Assembly (NCBI RefSeq): GCF_001571385.1
Contig: NZ_BCNW01000001.1
Coordinates: 682,001 to 746,000 of the forward strand
DNA: 64,000 nt
Reading direction: 5' to 3'
Origin: Methanofollis ethanolicus
Lineage (GTDB): Archaea; Halobacteriota; Methanomicrobia; Methanomicrobiales; Methanofollaceae
The notes below the pieces were generated by a model. The model ran no database searches, was not told where the DNA came from, and worked only from the letters and a program-made list of their open reading frames with translations. This document shows positions 51,377-59,320 of the stretch, piece after piece; position 1 is the stretch's first letter, and each line of letters begins with the position of its first letter. Both the position numbers and the translations under genes were made by a program.

Positions 51377-51754
51377 ATACAGTGGCAAGGTAGATCCGTA
51401 CGGCGCCTCACCGGCGGCAGGAACCACCCGGCATGCGGCAAGAGGCGATATGAGCACGGCCGGGCCCCCGCAGAAACTCATATCGGGGAGAATCGGAGCC
51501 GGATTGTCAGGGTACGCGGCGGCAACATGAAGGTTCGGGCACTCCGCCTGAACGTTGCCTCTGTCTCCAACCCTGCGACCGGCGAGACCAAGAAATCTGG
51601 CATCCTGAACGTGGAAGCAAACCCGGCAAACATCAACTATGTCCGCCGGAACCTCCTCACGAAGGGTGCGATCATCACGACCGAACTCGGGCGCGCACGG
51701 ATTGTGAGCCGCCCCGGCCAGGACGGCGTCGTCAACGCCGTGTTGATCCAATAA
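51377..51754 (+). CDS. rps8e: 30S ribosomal protein S8e, apparent AUA start
   Basis: The frame ending at 51754 contains, upstream of its first ATG (51527), a full S8e N-terminus: QWQGRSVRRLTGGRNH, then GKRRYEHGRAPAETHIGENRSR and IVRVRGGN. Conserved S8e proteins start with Met-Gln/Arg-Trp-Gln-Gly. Here the codon before Gln-Trp-Gln-Gly is ATA (51377), an in-frame TGA stop lies 12 bases before it, and GAGGTGAT sits at ribosome-binding distance. No ATG, GTG or TTG occurs in frame before 51527. Starting at ATA gives 125 residues, the normal archaeal length; starting at 51527 would delete the first 50 residues including the conserved basic core. I therefore call an AUA initiation. Confidence 0.88.
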   Translation: MQWQGRSVRRLTGGRNHPACGKRRYEHGRAPAETHIGENRSRIVRVRGGNMKVRALRLNVASVSNPATGETKKSGILNVEANPANINYVRRNLLTKGAIITTELGRARIVSRPGQDGVVNAVLIQ

Positions 51755-51759
51755 ACCCA

Positions 51760-51767
51760 TTTTTTTG
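51760..51767 (+). terminator. T-run after S8e
   Basis: CCCATTTTTTTGTCC lies five bases after the S8e stop codon. Confidence 0.55.
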
Positions 51768-51831
51768 TCCGGAGATCCCCGTGCAGGAGATCTTCGGGTG
51801 TTGCGGCTGTCCCGGACCGGGCGGCCCGCTG

Positions 51832-52173
51832 TCACAGTCTGATATACGCGTACCTTTCGGCCTGCCTCCTCACGATCTCGCTGATGCCCGAGGGCACAAC
51901 CTCGACAGACCGCGGGAAGTCGTCCCTCGCGAAGGTCATCGCCCTGATGCTGTTGGCGCAGACCACAAAACGCACCCCCTGTTTGCTCATGCTCCCGACA
52001 TCGTCCACGTACTGGCCTGTCAGGAGAAAGGCCTTCACGCCGTCGCCGTGTGCGACCACCTCAACCTCCACTCCATCGCCCATATCGGCAAGAAGGTTCC
52101 GGGCTGTTTGCAGGGCCGCACCTGTCTTCCCGGTCTCGGTGAGGTGGAAGAGCGCCCTGTACCTGATCGTCAT
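51832..52173 (-). CDS. DsrE-like sulfur-relay fold protein
   Basis: The 113-residue protein resembles COG1416/DsrE-family proteins: RYRALFHLTETGKTGAALQTARNLLAD, a VEVVAHGDGVKAFL strand-turn, and GVRFVVCANSIRAMTFARDDF, with a single Cys in the position (VVCANS) where the family's reactive Cys usually lies. Such proteins take part in sulfur transfer or as small oligomeric sensors. The role here is unknown. ATG 52173 is preceded by GGAGGAGACG. It is convergent with S8e and divergent from the subtilisin-like gene. Confidence 0.8.
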   Translation of the reverse strand: MTIRYRALFHLTETGKTGAALQTARNLLADMGDGVEVEVVAHGDGVKAFLLTGQYVDDVGSMSKQGVRFVVCANSIRAMTFARDDFPRSVEVVPSGISEIVRRQAERYAYIRL

Positions 52174-52276
52174 CGTCTCCTCCTCCGCGATGCGGGGTCT
52201 GGCGTCCTCTCCCTATCAACCTTGTGCAGGCGCGATCCTCTTATATCTGCCCGGGTCTATTCCGCGACACGTGACG

Positions 52277-55246
52277 ATGCTGCTGCGTACGCGGATGCTG
52301 GTCCTTCTCCTGCTCATCGCCACAGTGCAGGGTGCGGCCGGCGTAGGGCCTGACGTCTGGGAAAAAATACCCGAAAGGCCGCCACCCGGCGACGACATGG
52401 CCAAACTCTCCTCAGACCTCGTCGACCTGGTGGAGATGAATGTATCTGGGGAGAATATCCCCGACAATGCTGCCTTCTCTTCTGGTTATGCCGCCCCTCC
52501 ACCTGTCACAGTCTATGTCTCCCTGTACCCTCCTGCCGCGACCGATTGTGTCGACCCCTTTGCTGTGGAGGTGACGGCGCGGGACGAGGCCCGCCACCTG
52601 GCAGTGGCCCTGGTGCGGGTCGAGGACCTGAAAGGTCTTGCGTCCCTTCCTGAGGTACGGTCTGTGCGGACTGTCCTGCCGCCGTTCTTTGCTGCCGGTT
52701 CGGTGGACACGGAGGGCGATGCCATCCTCAGGGCGGAGGACCTCAGGGACACCACCGGCTACAACGGAACCGGGGTGAAGATCGGCGTCATCTCCGACGG
52801 CGTGGACCACCTTGACGATGCCGTCCTGACCGGCGACCTCCCTCCCGACGTCGAAGTCCTCTCAAACACCCTGGGCGGCGACGAGGGAACGGCGATGCTT
52901 GAGATCGTCCACGACATCGCCCCCGGCGCCTCCCTGTATTTCCATGACTGCGGGGGAGATGTGATCTCCTTCGACGAGGCATTTCAGGATCTTGCCGACG
53001 CGGGGTGCACGATCATCTGCGACGACATTGTCTATCTTGACGAACCCTACTTTGACGAGAGCGCCGACGCCCCTCTCGGCGGCATCAGGCGCCTCGCGGC
53101 TGAAGGGGATGTCCTCCTGGTCTCCTCGGCCGGCAACTTCGGCCTCTCGCACTACCAGGAGGAGTACCGCGACGCGGGGAACAGGTACCACACTCATGAC
53201 TTCGGCGGCGGGAGCGTCCTCCTCCCCTTCAGGGTCTCTGCGGCGTCTCCGGCCTTTGTGGTGCTCCAGTGGGCCGACCCCTGGGTCGCGTCGGCGAACG
53301 ACTACAACCTCTATGTCTGGGACCGCACCGGGTCTCTGGTGGGCATGAGCACCATCGTCCAGAAGGGGAACGGCACCCCTCTGGAGGTGGTCTCCTTCAC
53401 CAACCCCGACCCCTTCATTGCGACCTATTACGCGGGCATCACTCGTGTCCGCGGCTCGCCCCGTCTCCTTGAGGTCTACACTTTCTATGGGGCGGTCTCC
53501 CCTGACTACAACACCCCTTCAGATTCGATCTTCGGCCACCCCGCCTATCCCGGCGTGGTCACGGTCGGTGCGATCGATTTCCTGGACACGCTCAGGCAGT
53601 ACTCCTCGCAGGGGCCGGTGACCATCCTCTTCCCCGCACCCGAAAAAAGGGCGAAGCCGGAGCTTGCGGCGACCGACGGCGTGCAGGTGACGGGGGCGGG
53701 CGGTTTCCCGAACCCCTTCTATGGCACGAGCGCGTCGGCCCCTCATGTGGCCGGTATCGCCGCCCTGCTCATGGGCCAGGATCCTGCCCTGAATGCGTCC
53801 GGGTTTGTGAATACCATCGTCTCCTCCTCCATGGACCCGTACCTGCCCGGCTATGACCCCGGTTACGGATATGGCAAGGCCGACGCCGTCGTCCTCAGGT
53901 CTGTGCTCAGTCCGCCGCTCCTCGCAAACTTCTCGGCCTCTCCGGCCGCGGGTATGGTGCCCCTGACGGTCAGGTTCGCCGATCTCTCCGGAGGGTCGCC
54001 CGATACATGGTCCTGGGCCTTCGGCGACGGTAACGTCTCGTCAGACCCGAACCCTGTTCATGTCTACGAGGTGCCGGGCGTCTATACGGTGAACCTCACG
54101 GTCATGTCAGGGACGTCGACAAACTCCACCGGAAAAACCGGTCTTGTCACCGCGGTGGCGCAGGGCCCTCCTGCGGCGAACTTCTCCGCAGCCCCTCTCT
54201 CCGGCCCCGCGCCGCTCTCGGTGAATTTCACCGACGCCTCTGAGGGTTTCCCGACCTCGTGGTCGTGGGCCTTCGGCGACGGGAATGTCTCGACAGACCC
54301 CGACCCCCGGCATGTCTATGCCATGCCGGGCACGTACGCGGTGAACCTGACCGTCAGAAACCCCCATGGCAACGACACCCTGCGCCGCTCCGACCTCGTC
54401 ACTGTGGAGGCCCCTCTCCTCCGTGCAAACTTCTCCGCGAATGCCACCGCTGGCATGGTTCCCTTTGCGGTGTACTTCGCGGACGAAAGCCTCGGAAATG
54501 TGACCTCATGGTCCTGGGCCTTCGGCGACGGGAATGTCTCGACAGACCCCGACCCCGTCCATGTCTATGAGGTGCCGGGCACGTACATGGTGAACCTCAG
54601 CGTCGCGGACCCGTACTCCCGCGACATGGTATCGAGGGCCGATTTCATCAGGGCCGTTGCGCAGGGCCCGCCTGCCGCGAACTTCTCCGCCGCCCCCCTC
54701 TCCGGCCCCGCGCCCCTGACGGTGAACTTCACCGACACCTCTGAGGGATTCCCGACCTCGTGGTCATGGGCCTTCGGCGACGGGAACCTTTCGACAGACC
54801 CCGATCCCCAGTATATCTATACCCTGCCGGGCACGTACACGGTGAACCTGACCGTCAGAAACCCCCATGGCAACGACACCCTGCGCCACCCTGGCCTTAT
54901 CACAGTGACGCGCCCTCTTCTCCGCGCAAACTTCTCCGCGAATGCCACCACCGGGGTGGTCCCGTTCGCGGTGCGGTTTGCCGACACCTCGGCCGGTTTC
55001 CCGACCTCGTGGTCGTGGGAGTTCGGCGACGGGAACCTCTCGACAGACCGTCATCCGGTCCATGTCTACAGGGTACCCGGGACGTACACGGTGAACCTCA
55101 CCATCTCCCGAGGGCCAGAGGACGCCACATTTGAACGGTCTGACTACGTAGCGGTGACGGCCCCCCTGATCCTCTCTTCTTCGCCTGTACCCTCCGATCG
55201 TGAGGCGGGGATCCGGGATCTGACCTTTCAGGAGCGATCAGCATAG
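52277..55246 (+). CDS. Secreted subtilisin-fold protein with five PKD domains; catalytic His replaced by Glu
   Basis: The 989-residue protein starts at ATG 52277 with signal peptide LRTRMLVLLLLIATVQGAAG. An S8-type peptidase domain spans about 160-515 with Asp174 (VISDGVD), Asn287 (SSAGN) and Ser485 (YGTSASAPHVAG). The usual HGT motif is GDEGTAMLEIVHDIAPGA, putting Glu203 where the catalytic His should be. Five PKD domains follow, each with W-x-FGDGN and PGxYxVNL, to about residue 965. There is no C-terminal anchor, so it is either released or retained noncovalently. The triad change suggests either an altered Ser-Glu-Asp-like mechanism or a binding rather than proteolytic role. Confidence 0.87.
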   Translation: MLLRTRMLVLLLLIATVQGAAGVGPDVWEKIPERPPPGDDMAKLSSDLVDLVEMNVSGENIPDNAAFSSGYAAPPPVTVYVSLYPPAATDCVDPFAVEVTARDEARHLAVALVRVEDLKGLASLPEVRSVRTVLPPFFAAGSVDTEGDAILRAEDLRDTTGYNGTGVKIGVISDGVDHLDDAVLTGDLPPDVEVLSNTLGGDEGTAMLEIVHDIAPGASLYFHDCGGDVISFDEAFQDLADAGCTIICDDIVYLDEPYFDESADAPLGGIRRLAAEGDVLLVSSAGNFGLSHYQEEYRDAGNRYHTHDFGGGSVLLPFRVSAASPAFVVLQWADPWVASANDYNLYVWDRTGSLVGMSTIVQKGNGTPLEVVSFTNPDPFIATYYAGITRVRGSPRLLEVYTFYGAVSPDYNTPSDSIFGHPAYPGVVTVGAIDFLDTLRQYSSQGPVTILFPAPEKRAKPELAATDGVQVTGAGGFPNPFYGTSASAPHVAGIAALLMGQDPALNASGFVNTIVSSSMDPYLPGYDPGYGYGKADAVVLRSVLSPPLLANFSASPAAGMVPLTVRFADLSGGSPDTWSWAFGDGNVSSDPNPVHVYEVPGVYTVNLTVMSGTSTNSTGKTGLVTAVAQGPPAANFSAAPLSGPAPLSVNFTDASEGFPTSWSWAFGDGNVSTDPDPRHVYAMPGTYAVNLTVRNPHGNDTLRRSDLVTVEAPLLRANFSANATAGMVPFAVYFADESLGNVTSWSWAFGDGNVSTDPDPVHVYEVPGTYMVNLSVADPYSRDMVSRADFIRAVAQGPPAANFSAAPLSGPAPLTVNFTDTSEGFPTSWSWAFGDGNLSTDPDPQYIYTLPGTYTVNLTVRNPHGNDTLRHPGLITVTRPLLRANFSANATTGVVPFAVRFADTSAGFPTSWSWEFGDGNLSTDRHPVHVYRVPGTYTVNLTISRGPEDATFERSDYVAVTAPLILSSSPVPSDREAGIRDLTFQERSA
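53925..55165 (+). repeat. Five tandem PKD-coding repeats
   Basis: Five units of about 245 bases each encode PKD domains. Units share long near-identical blocks, for example TTCGGCGACGGGAATGTCTC in units 2 and 3 and the same sequence with AACCT in 4 and 5. Units 2 and 4 also share AACTTCTCCGC and CCTCTCTCCGGCCCCGCG-like stretches, an alternating pattern suggesting duplication of a two-domain block. Confidence 0.8.
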
Positions 55247-55274
55247 ATTATTAGATCCGATCGCCCATACGTCT

Positions 55275-55700
55275 ATGATGCGCAGAGTTTACTACCGCTT
55301 CCCGACGCGCTTTGATCTCAATTTCACCCTGAGTTCGCCATTCGGGCAGGCCCTCGTGTATGTCGCGGCCCTCCACCGCACCCACACCACCTGCCGGCAG
55401 GGTGATGACCTCTACAAGCGCGATATCCTCCTTGAGATTGCCGACGACCGGACGCGGTTCCTCCCCCTCGACCTCATCCCCGCCCTCGCCAGCGAGGTGA
55501 CAGAGTCCGCGGACTTCAGGTTCTCGATCCATGAGACCCTCCTGCGGCCGGAGGGCAGGCGTCCGGTCTCGGAAAATATATTCTTGATGAGAATCGTCGA
55601 CCGCGGCCCGCAGTCTGAGGTCTTCGTTGTCAAGGAGGGAGTGGCCGGTTCGATGGATGCGATGGATATCCGCGAGATCCTCAAGGGTGCCTGCGATTGA
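55275..55700 (+). CDS. Conserved archaeal protein of unknown function
   Basis: The 141-residue soluble protein begins MMRRVYYRFPTRFDLNFTLSSPF (the first or second Met may be the start). It has LYKRDILLEIADDRTRFLPLDLIPALASEV in the middle and ends DAMDIREILKGACD. There are no catalytic motifs, metal sites or membrane segments. It is translationally coupled to the following DUF2240-type gene (TTGA overlap), so both products probably act together. I cannot assign a family with confidence. Confidence 0.7.
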   Translation: MMRRVYYRFPTRFDLNFTLSSPFGQALVYVAALHRTHTTCRQGDDLYKRDILLEIADDRTRFLPLDLIPALASEVTESADFRFSIHETLLRPEGRRPVSENIFLMRIVDRGPQSEVFVVKEGVAGSMDAMDIREILKGACD

Positions 55701-56161
55701 GCCTCCGGATCACCGTCGCGGCCCCCTTCAAGCAGATGCACCTGGGGGAACTCGAAAAGAATCAGTTTGTCTTTTTCCTTGCTCTGGACAGGAAGTGGCT
55801 GAACGTCGAACAGGCGAACACCGTCCTTCGCCTGGGAGAATCCGCCGGACTACTCTGTTTGAAAGGCGGGAAGGTCGTCCCGCTCTTCGACCTCTCCTCA
55901 GTCACGATCCCCCTCGGTTTCAGGCCCGGCCCCGAGGTCTTCGAGGCGCCCGATCCGTTGCGCGACCTCATCGCCAGGATCGCGTCGGCGACCGGCAGGG
56001 ACGCGAGCGAGGTGACTGCCGGGATGAACCGCGTGATCGAGGGGGAGTTCGACGGCAACCTCAGGCCCGAAGCAGCGGCCGTCCTGCTTGCTCGCAGGTA
56101 CGGTGTTGCATGGCAGGATCTCCTGCCCGCTCTCCGTGAAAGTGTTGTCCGGGAAAAATAG
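55697..56161 (+). CDS. DUF2240-family protein
   Basis: The 154-residue protein appears to start at TTG 55697 inside the previous stop codon. It shows the pattern of DUF2240 as I remember it: FKQMHLGELEKNQFVFFLALDRKWLNVEQANTVLRLGESAGLL, which looks like a winged-helix-like fold, a strand GGKVVPLFDLSSVTIPLGF, and a helical C-terminus rich in acidic and Arg residues. The function is unknown. It converges tail-to-tail with S6e. Confidence 0.7.
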   Translation: MSLRITVAAPFKQMHLGELEKNQFVFFLALDRKWLNVEQANTVLRLGESAGLLCLKGGKVVPLFDLSSVTIPLGFRPGPEVFEAPDPLRDLIARIASATGRDASEVTAGMNRVIEGEFDGNLRPEAAAVLLARRYGVAWQDLLPALRESVVREK

Positions 56162-56171
56162 ATTTTTTTTA
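56162..56171. terminator. Shared T-run between converging genes
   Basis: GATTTTTTTTAG directly follows the rightward stop codon and touches the 3' end of the leftward S6e gene; the complementary A-run AAAAATAG precedes it. It may terminate both transcripts. Confidence 0.45.
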
Positions 56172-56573
56172 GTTCTCTGCAGCCTCTTCGCCGCTCTTTC
56201 CGAGGAGCGCATCGATGGGCTGCGCACCATACTGGGCAACGACGGCGTTGATCTGGACGAAGTCAGCGGTGATCTCGTTCCCGCGGACCGATTTTCTCTT
56301 CCTCTGTCCCTCGTGCTCGGGGTGGAAGCCGACGCCCTCGGAGAGGAGGATCCGCCTGCGGCCTGCGCCCGGCAGGTCCTTCCTGGCGGCGATCCCGGTT
56401 CTGTCCGAGCCGCCGGTGATCTGGATGGTGTATCCGGCGAGGCCGAGGGGTGCGCCGTCGACCTCGTTCCCGATCTTCTTCCCGATCAATGCCGATGCAG
56501 CCGCCCCGCTTGCCTGGATATTGTAGGCGCGGCTTGCCTTCCTGTCAGATACGACAACCTTGAAATCAACCAT
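56169..56573 (-). CDS. rps6e: 30S ribosomal protein S6e
   Basis: The 134-residue archaeal S6e has the typical opening MVDFKVVVSDRKASRAYNIQASGAAASALIGKKIGNEVDGAPLGLAGYTIQITGGSDRTG and the basic loop ending GQRKRKSVRGNEI. The length is normal for archaea. It lies downstream of infB in the same orientation, 70 bases away, separated by an AT-rich stretch that may hold its own promoter. Confidence 0.96.
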   Translation of the reverse strand: MVDFKVVVSDRKASRAYNIQASGAAASALIGKKIGNEVDGAPLGLAGYTIQITGGSDRTGIAARKDLPGAGRRRILLSEGVGFHPEHEGQRKRKSVRGNEITADFVQINAVVAQYGAQPIDALLGKSGEEAAEN

Positions 56574-56643
56574 TATCTCTGACTCCTTCTCATCCTGATG
56601 ATATCAGACGTGACTATAAAATTGGATGATATCTATATTAAAA

Positions 56644-58452
56644 CTACTTCCCCCAGAAGGGATTTTCCTTTCTCCGCATCAGGGTGTACTCATCGAGTAC
56701 CTCACGCATACCTGGTTTGAGGCTCCCGAGCATCTCCTTTTCGAGCACCTTGACGTGGTGTTCGGGGATCTCGGCGTATAACTCGTCTTTCTCGCTGATC
56801 TGCCTGCCAACTGTCGCCCCTTCGATCGAGACCGCAACCTCCGCGCCGGCGTCGGCGTCAGGGACGTTCTCCCCTCTGACCTGAATATTTTTCAGCTGGC
56901 CGACCCTCTTGCCGTCCCTGCGCATCAGGTACACGCCGCTCCGCAGTTTTCCCCCGAGCACCCTGACGCCGACGACGGCGGGGTTGCTCTGTCTGAAGAC
57001 GCACCCTTCGAGGATGACGACTTTTGCCGGCAGGATGATGTGCTCGAAGCGGGCCGCTTCGATCTTCCTCTTCTGCTCCTCGACCCACTCGGTGTAGTCT
57101 TCGATGAGCCGGTAGATGACGTTGCCCGTAAAGGCCGTCACCTTGTTTGCCGGGTCTTTGAGGATATCGAGGGCGTCGGGGAGAATGGCGGTGTTGAAGG
57201 CGAGGAGGACGGCGTTGAGGGACTCTTTGACCGTCCCAACCTCAATGAGGTCGTGGCGAGAGACCGGGCCGACCTCGGCCTTCATGATAGGGATATGATG
57301 ATCTTCGAGTTCCTTTGCCAGAGCTTCGAGGGCGCCGATGGTGTCGGCCTTGATGGTGATGCCCTCTTCGGAAAGGGCGACATGGATCTCCTCGACCTCC
57401 CGCCTGACCTCCTCGTTGATACCTTCACGGTCTTCGGCCGCCGGGATCACCCGCAGGGGCGAGCCCGCGATGACCCCTTCGAGGTGGGGTGCGGAGACCT
57501 TGATGCCGGCGGCGGCGGTGACCGACTTCACCCTCTCGAACCTGTCCTCGACGAGGATCTCAGACATCGGCCGCGGCTTGAGAAGGGACCGCACCTTGGG
57601 GTTGATCACGCCGTCTCCTGTTGCAACCGCGATCTCGTCCCCGATCCCGAGGGTACCGTCATAGAGGATGACATCGAGGGTCATGCCGAGGCCACGCTCC
57701 TCCTTCACTTCGAGGACCGTGCCCAGGCCGGGGCCGTTGACCGAGACGGCGAGTTCCTCTGTCATGTAACGCTGGGCAAGCCCGATGAGCATCATGAGAA
57801 GGTCGGGCACGCCCTCGCCTGTGATCCCGGAGACCGGGACGATGGCGATGTTGCGGGCGAAGTCGCTCACCCTGTCGTACCGCTCGCAGTTGAAGCCCTT
57901 CTCGGAGAGTTTGCCGATCAGTTCGTAGGTCTTTGTCTCGAAGATCTGCTTCACGCGGTCGCCCTGCGTTTCGAAGGTCTTTTTGAACGGAGCGTTCTTG
58001 TTCACCCGCCAGCCGTGGATCCTGTCGATCTTCGTCGCCGCAACGACGAAGGGTGTCTTGTAGGTTCTCAGGATCTCGAGTGCCTCGATGGTCTGCGGCT
58101 GGAACCCCTCGTTGATATCCACCACCAGGATCGCCATGTCGGCGAGGGCGCCGCCGCGGGCCCTGAGTGTCGTGAAGGCCTGGTGGCCCGGGGTGTCGAT
58201 GAAGAGCAGGCCGGGGATGTTGACCTGCAACTTCTGGAAGGCCCCGCCTGTCTTTGCAATGGCGTCGAAGGGGACAAGTGTCGCTCCGATATGCTGGGTG
58301 ATTGCGCCGGCCTCGCCGGCGGTGACCGACGATCCCCTGATATAATCGAGGAGCGAGGTCTTGCCGTGGTCGACGTGTCCAAGAACGCAGACGATTGGCG
58401 TCCTGATCCCGGATCCCTCTGTTTCCTGTGATTGTTTCTTTTTCTTGGCCAT
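56644..58452 (-). CDS. infB: Translation initiation factor aIF5B
   Basis: aIF5B is the GTPase promoting ribosomal-subunit joining. The 602-residue protein has G1 GHVDHGKT at 25-32, switch regions including DTPGHQ, and the G4 sequence TKID in ATKIDRIHGW where other homologues often have NKID. Beta-barrel domains II-IV follow to ENPFWGK at the C-terminus. The length is normal for the archaeal short form. The ATG has GGGAG upstream. The gene order infB then S6e is typical of archaea. Confidence 0.96.
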   Translation of the reverse strand: MAKKKKQSQETEGSGIRTPIVCVLGHVDHGKTSLLDYIRGSSVTAGEAGAITQHIGATLVPFDAIAKTGGAFQKLQVNIPGLLFIDTPGHQAFTTLRARGGALADMAILVVDINEGFQPQTIEALEILRTYKTPFVVAATKIDRIHGWRVNKNAPFKKTFETQGDRVKQIFETKTYELIGKLSEKGFNCERYDRVSDFARNIAIVPVSGITGEGVPDLLMMLIGLAQRYMTEELAVSVNGPGLGTVLEVKEERGLGMTLDVILYDGTLGIGDEIAVATGDGVINPKVRSLLKPRPMSEILVEDRFERVKSVTAAAGIKVSAPHLEGVIAGSPLRVIPAAEDREGINEEVRREVEEIHVALSEEGITIKADTIGALEALAKELEDHHIPIMKAEVGPVSRHDLIEVGTVKESLNAVLLAFNTAILPDALDILKDPANKVTAFTGNVIYRLIEDYTEWVEEQKRKIEAARFEHIILPAKVVILEGCVFRQSNPAVVGVRVLGGKLRSGVYLMRRDGKRVGQLKNIQVRGENVPDADAGAEVAVSIEGATVGRQISEKDELYAEIPEHHVKVLEKEMLGSLKPGMREVLDEYTLMRRKENPFWGK

Positions 58453-58734
58453 TTCCCGCTCCCCCGTCTTCCCGGTATGACGCGCCTGACCCGGGTGGTG
58501 CCCCGATATCTGGCCCTGTTCCCGGATCCGGTATTGGTGCGTTGTTGCTTCGGGAAAAAACCTGTCTGCTGTCGATGACAGGTTTTGACTATATTAGGAT
58601 ATCTCACCCTATTAATGCTCTTCCGCCCCCGCGCATGCCCCCTGAGTGGTATGTCGGGGCCGTATCCGGGCGCCCTGCCGCCGGTTTTTACGATAGGTTA
58701 ATCTGTAGTTCCATACAACATAGTAGAGGTATCT

Positions 58735-58807
58735 GCCGGGGTGGGGTAGTTGGTCATCCTAGGGGACTGTGGATCCCCCGACCCGGGTTCGAATCTCGGC
58801 CCCGGCC
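58735..58807 (+). tRNA. tRNA-His (anticodon GTG)
   Basis: Acceptor GCCGGGG pairs with CCCCGGC. The anticodon arm GGGGA-CTGTGGA-TCCCC gives anticodon GTG at 58769-58771, and the T-arm is CCGGG-TTCGAAT-CTCGG. The base at position 73 is C, as expected of tRNA-His, and the 5' G may serve as the G(-1) identity element. No intron; CCA not encoded. It is followed by a T-rich stretch (CTCTTATTTTTG) likely to terminate transcription. Confidence 0.92.
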
Positions 58808-58942
58808 CTCTTATTTTTGAACTGTTTCTCGGGGTTTTTTTGTGTCTTGTTTTCCTGATATCGGCGTTTGATTTCATGGCCGTGGAAAAATTTCGCAGGG
58901 ATATTTCATAGCGCGGCTTTTTAGAAACCATCATACTCTCAC

Positions 58943-59175
58943 CCGGGGACTACGCCGAAAATCAGAGATTTTCTTGTGCTCACTCCGTTCGCAGCCCCCG
59001 GACCTCGAAAATCACAGATTTTCTCGAACTCGCTGGCGCTCGTTCCCTGCTCTGGATTGGGTCGGAAAAGAGCGAAGAAGGGATTTAGAAAAGGGGATTA
59101 CCCTCTCCCCTCTATCCTAACGTGGGGGGATTGGGGGGTGAACCCCCCCGGCCAGGCACTCCAGAACAGGAATAC
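58943..59175 (+). repeat. Composite intergenic repeat, copy 4
   Basis: The left module has the same 59-base core as copy 1 (58945-59003). The second hairpin is GAAAATC-ACA-GATTTTC followed by TCGAACTCGCTGGCGCTCG. The right module has GGGGATTACCCTCTCCCC, a G-run/C-run stem (GGGGGG-TGAA-CCCCCC) and CACTCCAGAACAGGAATACT. It is in the gap between tRNA-His and the 3' end of the RND gene. The remainder of that gap (59176-59320) holds an A-run at 59299-59305 that could terminate the RND gene. Confidence 0.85.
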
Positions 59176-59320
59176 TAAAGAATCCGGAAAATTTAATCCT
59201 TTTTTTCTGGCTCACTTCGGTCGTTCCCGCTCCCATCAGGCCCTTAAACAGAAATTTTCCCGGGCCTTCCATTGTTCAGATCTCTCGCGGGGCGTGCCGT
59301 AAAAAAAGAGACGGGCCTCT

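Noticed and set aside
53925-55165. Possible CRISPR or tandem satellite because of repeated DNA blocks
   Set aside because: The blocks encode in-frame PKD domains of about 82 residues; unit length and coding content exclude CRISPR.
57040-58431. A 463-codon plus-strand frame opposite infB
   Set aside because: It is antisense to a highly conserved GTPase, and the translation shows no family features.
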